Translations under genes and position numbers: made by a program
The notes under the pieces: generated by a model
The model's input: only the letters and a program-made list of their open reading frames with translations
The model's database searches: none
Told to the model about the DNA's origin: nothing
DNA from: JAGBWK01 sp964544595
GTDB lineage: Bacteria > Bacteroidota > Bacteroidia > Bacteroidales > Muribaculaceae
Assembly (NCBI GenBank): GCA_964544595.1
Contig: CAZJBM010000021.1
Location: forward strand, 1-52,657
Direction: 5' to 3'
Length of the DNA stretch: 52,657 bases
Shown here: in pieces, positions 50,814 through 52,657 of the stretch
Position numbering within the stretch: position 1 is the first letter of the stretch
Layout of the letters: every line of letters starts with the position of its first letter

Positions 50814-52307
50814 ATGAAACTCAACAAAAACCTCCTTGTCAAGTCCCTCGGCAAACCAGCCCGCGACTTCACTAAAGACGACATCATCAGCTATATCGTC
50901 GACAACGACATCGAGATGGTCAACTTCATGTACCCTGCGGGCGACGGTCGCCTGAAGACCCTAAATTTCGTCATCAACGACCTCGACTATCTTGAGACGA
51001 TCCTTACCGCCGGTGAGCGCGTCGACGGCTCCTCGCTCTTCAGTTTCCTCGATGCCGGGAGCAGCGACCTATACGTTATCCCCCGCTTCTCCACCGCTTT
51101 CGTCGACCCCTTTGCTCAGACGCCGACCCTCTCCATGCTCTGCACCTTCTTCGACAAAAACGGCTCCCCGCTCGCCGCATCGCCCGAAATGACTCTTCGC
51201 AAAGCGTGCGAGGATTTCCACAGCGTCACCGGGCTCGACTTTCACGCCATGGGCGAGCTCGAATACTACGTCATCACCCCCGAGGAAGACGCCTTCCCCG
51301 CCGTCGATCAGCGCGGCTACCATGAGTCCTCACCCTTTGCCAAGCTCAACGACTTCCGCTGCCTTTGCATGAAATACATCGCTCAGGCCGGCGGTCAGAT
51401 CAAGTATGGCCACTCTGAGGTCGGCAACTTCATCCTCGGCGGCAAAAACTGGGAGCAGAACGAGATAGAGTTTCTTCCCGTTTATGCCCCCGACGCGGCC
51501 GATCAGCTCATGATCGCTAAATGGATCATACGCAACCTCGCCTACAAGATGAACCTCGACGTGACTTTCGCCCCGAAAATCACCCCCGGCAAAGCCGGGT
51601 CAGGGCTGCATATCCACATCAAACTCGTGCGAGACGGCCGCAACGTCATGCTCAACGCCGAGCGTCAACTTTCCGACGACGCCAAGCGGCTCATCGCCGG
51701 CATGATCACGCTCGCACCGTCGCTGACCGCCTTCGGCAACGCCATTCCTACCTCCTACTTCCGCCTCGTCCCGCACCAGGAAGCGCCTACCAACATCTGT
51801 TGGGGCGACTGCAATCGCTCCGTGCTTATACGTGTGCCCCTCGGCTGGAGCACCGACAAGGATATGTGCCGCCTCGTCAATCCCCTCTCCGCCGAGTCTA
51901 AGACCGATGCCTCTCAGCGACAGACCGTCGAAATCCGTTCAGGCGACTGCTCGGCCAACGTCTACTACTACATGGCCGCTCTTGCCGTGGCCGCCCGCAT
52001 TGGCTTCGAGATGCCCGATGCCCTTGATGTGGCCAAAGCCACTTACGCCGACGTCAACATCCACCGCCCCGAGAACGCCGCCAAGCTCCGCTCCCTCCGG
52101 GCCCTACCTACCTCGTGCGTCGACTCCGCCAAAGCCCTCGAAGCGCAGCGCGCGTATTATCAGGCCGACGGCATTTTCCCCAAGGCGTTCATCGACAGCG
52201 TCATCGATCAGCTGACCGCTTACAACGACACCGACCTTTGCCCCCGCGCCACAGCCGACCCCAAGCTCATGGCGCAAATTATCGAGCGATATTTCTACTG
52301 CGGCTAA
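50814..52307 (+). CDS. glnA: Glutamine synthetase (type I-like)
   Basis: The enzyme makes glutamine from glutamate, ammonia and ATP. The 497-residue protein has the beta-grasp region with RVDGSSLFSFLDAGSSDLYVIP, the metal-binding E of GELEYYVI, GKAGSGLHIHIKL, TSYFRLVPHQEAPTNICW, NRSVLIRVPLG and QTVEIRSGDCSANVYYYMAAL. It is far shorter than the GSIII form (over 700) also found in Bacteroidales. The loop where adenylylated GSI has NLYDLP reads SLRALP, so the target Tyr is absent and regulation by adenylylation is unlikely. No promoter match is evident in the 74-nt gap, so it may be cotranscribed with the exporter gene. Confidence 0.92.
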   Translation: MKLNKNLLVKSLGKPARDFTKDDIISYIVDNDIEMVNFMYPAGDGRLKTLNFVINDLDYLETILTAGERVDGSSLFSFLDAGSSDLYVIPRFSTAFVDPFAQTPTLSMLCTFFDKNGSPLAASPEMTLRKACEDFHSVTGLDFHAMGELEYYVITPEEDAFPAVDQRGYHESSPFAKLNDFRCLCMKYIAQAGGQIKYGHSEVGNFILGGKNWEQNEIEFLPVYAPDAADQLMIAKWIIRNLAYKMNLDVTFAPKITPGKAGSGLHIHIKLVRDGRNVMLNAERQLSDDAKRLIAGMITLAPSLTAFGNAIPTSYFRLVPHQEAPTNICWGDCNRSVLIRVPLGWSTDKDMCRLVNPLSAESKTDASQRQTVEIRSGDCSANVYYYMAALAVAARIGFEMPDALDVAKATYADVNIHRPENAAKLRSLRALPTSCVDSAKALEAQRAYYQADGIFPKAFIDSVIDQLTAYNDTDLCPRATADPKLMAQIIERYFYCG

Positions 52308-52383
52308 TACCCCTGAAGCAAGCGTTTTAACTCTCAGCGCTCAAAAAAAATCACTGCATCGGTGAAAAAATTGGCCGAAAAAA

Positions 52384-52414
52384 TTTGGCAGTTCAAAAAT
52401 AACGCGTAAATTTG
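52384..52414 (+). promoter_or_regulatory. tRNA-Glu promoter
   Basis: TTTG (52384-52387), a 19-nt spacer and TAAATTTG (52407-52414) match the consensus exactly, 28 nt before the tRNA. The 135-nt gap after glnA shows no good glnA terminator. Confidence 0.8.
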
Positions 52415-52442
52415 CAGTGTCGTTAGGAAAACGACCTGCTAT

Positions 52443-52515
52443 GGCGATTTAGTGTAGAGGCCTAGCACGCCGCCCTCTCACGGCGGAAACCCGGGTTCGA
52501 ATCCCGGATTCGCTA
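52443..52515 (+). tRNA. tRNA-Glu (anticodon CUC)
   Basis: A 73-nt cloverleaf. D arm GTGT/GCAC, anticodon arm CCGCC-CTCTCAC-GGCGG with anticodon CTC, and T arm CCGGG-TTCGAAT-CCCGG. The acceptor GGCGATT with ATTCGCT has a G-T pair at 1-72 and a T-T mismatch at 6-67. CCA is not encoded. Promoter and terminator are adjacent, so the gene is a single unit. Confidence 0.93.
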
Positions 52516-52517
52516 CT

Positions 52518-52550
52518 AAAGGCTAACCCTCAGGTTAGCCTTTAATTTTT
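52518..52550 (+). terminator. Terminator of tRNA-Glu
   Basis: A perfect 11-bp stem AAAGGCTAACC (52518-52528) with GGTTAGCCTTT (52533-52543), loop CTCA, followed by AA and at least six T. Confidence 0.92.
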
Positions 52551-52657
52551 TCCCCTTTAAGAGCCGACATCCCGCCTAACCTCTGAAGCCTTATCGCTTC
52601 ACATGGGTCAGTAGATTTTTCCGGTTGGCGGGAGAGGAAAGGTTAACCGTATAATGC
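52551..52657. other. Structured non-coding tail at the window end
   Basis: After the tRNA-Glu terminator no open frame of note is present. CCCGCC (52571-52576) pairs with GGCGGG (52627-52632) and AACC (52578-52581) with GGTT (52623-52626), enclosing a GAAGC/GCTTC hairpin (52585-52589 with 52596-52600). This may belong to a feature that continues past the edge; I cannot name it. Confidence 0.4.

Noticed and set aside
52561..52571. Minus-strand GATGTCGGCTC, as in a conserved 23S rRNA segment
   Set aside because: Only 11 bases match and the flanks do not resemble rRNA, so it is chance.
1..52657. CRISPR arrays, insertion sequences, prophage or restriction/defence genes
   Set aside because: No regularly spaced repeats, transposases, integrases, phage structural genes or recognisable defence genes were seen on either strand.

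Overview
The window looks like a piece of a Bacteroidales chromosome, most likely from a gut member. I infer Muribaculaceae or a close relative from the roughly 50% GC content and gene content, but I cannot prove the family. The evidence for the order is the set of lineage-typical genes (DUF4270 and DUF4827 lipoproteins, Porin_10, a DUF5106 protein, a receiver/PPDK_N fusion, purH-mreBCD-mrdA-rodA), lipoproteins with acidic residues after the lipobox Cys, near-absent Shine-Dalgarno sites, and repeated Bacteroidetes-type promoters (TAnnTTTG, several with TTTG or TTGC exactly 19 nt upstream). I see no prophage, insertion sequence, CRISPR array or integrated island. This is mostly core chromosome, bounded by a partial tRNA-Thr at the left edge and a tRNA-Glu near the right edge.

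Layout. 1-12.1 kb is mostly minus strand: tRNA-Thr(CGU); a DUF4270 lipoprotein coupled to a half-length glycogen-synthase-like protein; then, on the plus strand, dsbD and mazG; then a minus-strand series with a putative porin, a DUF6155-like protein, glmM, a DUF4827 lipoprotein, an NrnA-type DHH phosphoesterase and flavodoxin. 12.5-20.1 kb is a plus-strand block for purine synthesis and cell elongation: purH, mreB, mreC, mreD, mrdA (PBP2) and rodA. EF-P (minus) follows, facing away from a long plus-strand operon (20.98-30.96 kb): receiver-receiver-PPDK_N protein, a coiled-coil protein ending in a sliding-clamp-like QMSLF, DPP IV, an unknown membrane protein, miaA and an unknown exported protein. 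Next come topB, a tiny Cys-rich membrane protein, tRNA-Cys, an Uup-like ABC-F ATPase and a GT2 glycosyltransferase. On the minus strand lie a small lipoprotein and clpB. From 39.7 kb to the end everything is on the plus strand: a DUF5106 protein, mnmA, a bifunctional-nuclease-like protein, a nucleoside-type MFS transporter, rsmE, kdsA, a TPR protein, a large secreted GH13 amylase, a LysE-family exporter, glutamine synthetase and tRNA-Glu.

How the genes fit together. glmM (amino-sugar supply), mreBCD-mrdA-rodA (side-wall synthesis) and kdsA (Kdo for LPS) serve the envelope. efp, miaA, mnmA, rsmE, the ABC-F protein and three tRNA genes serve translation. The amylase, porin, DPP IV, MFS transporter and glutamine synthetase fit a saccharolytic and proteolytic gut anaerobe.

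The most interesting unexplained signals are: a nested inverted-repeat structure between mreB and mreC; a perfect 14-bp hairpin in the predicted long leader of flavodoxin; the C-terminal QMSLF of the coiled-coil protein; the receiver/PPDK_N protein that lacks a phosphohistidine domain; a probable leaderless lysE-family mRNA; and a stem-loop at the predicted 5' end of the dsbD mRNA. I found no clear self-contained new system. All calls rest on reading the sequence, with no database search.
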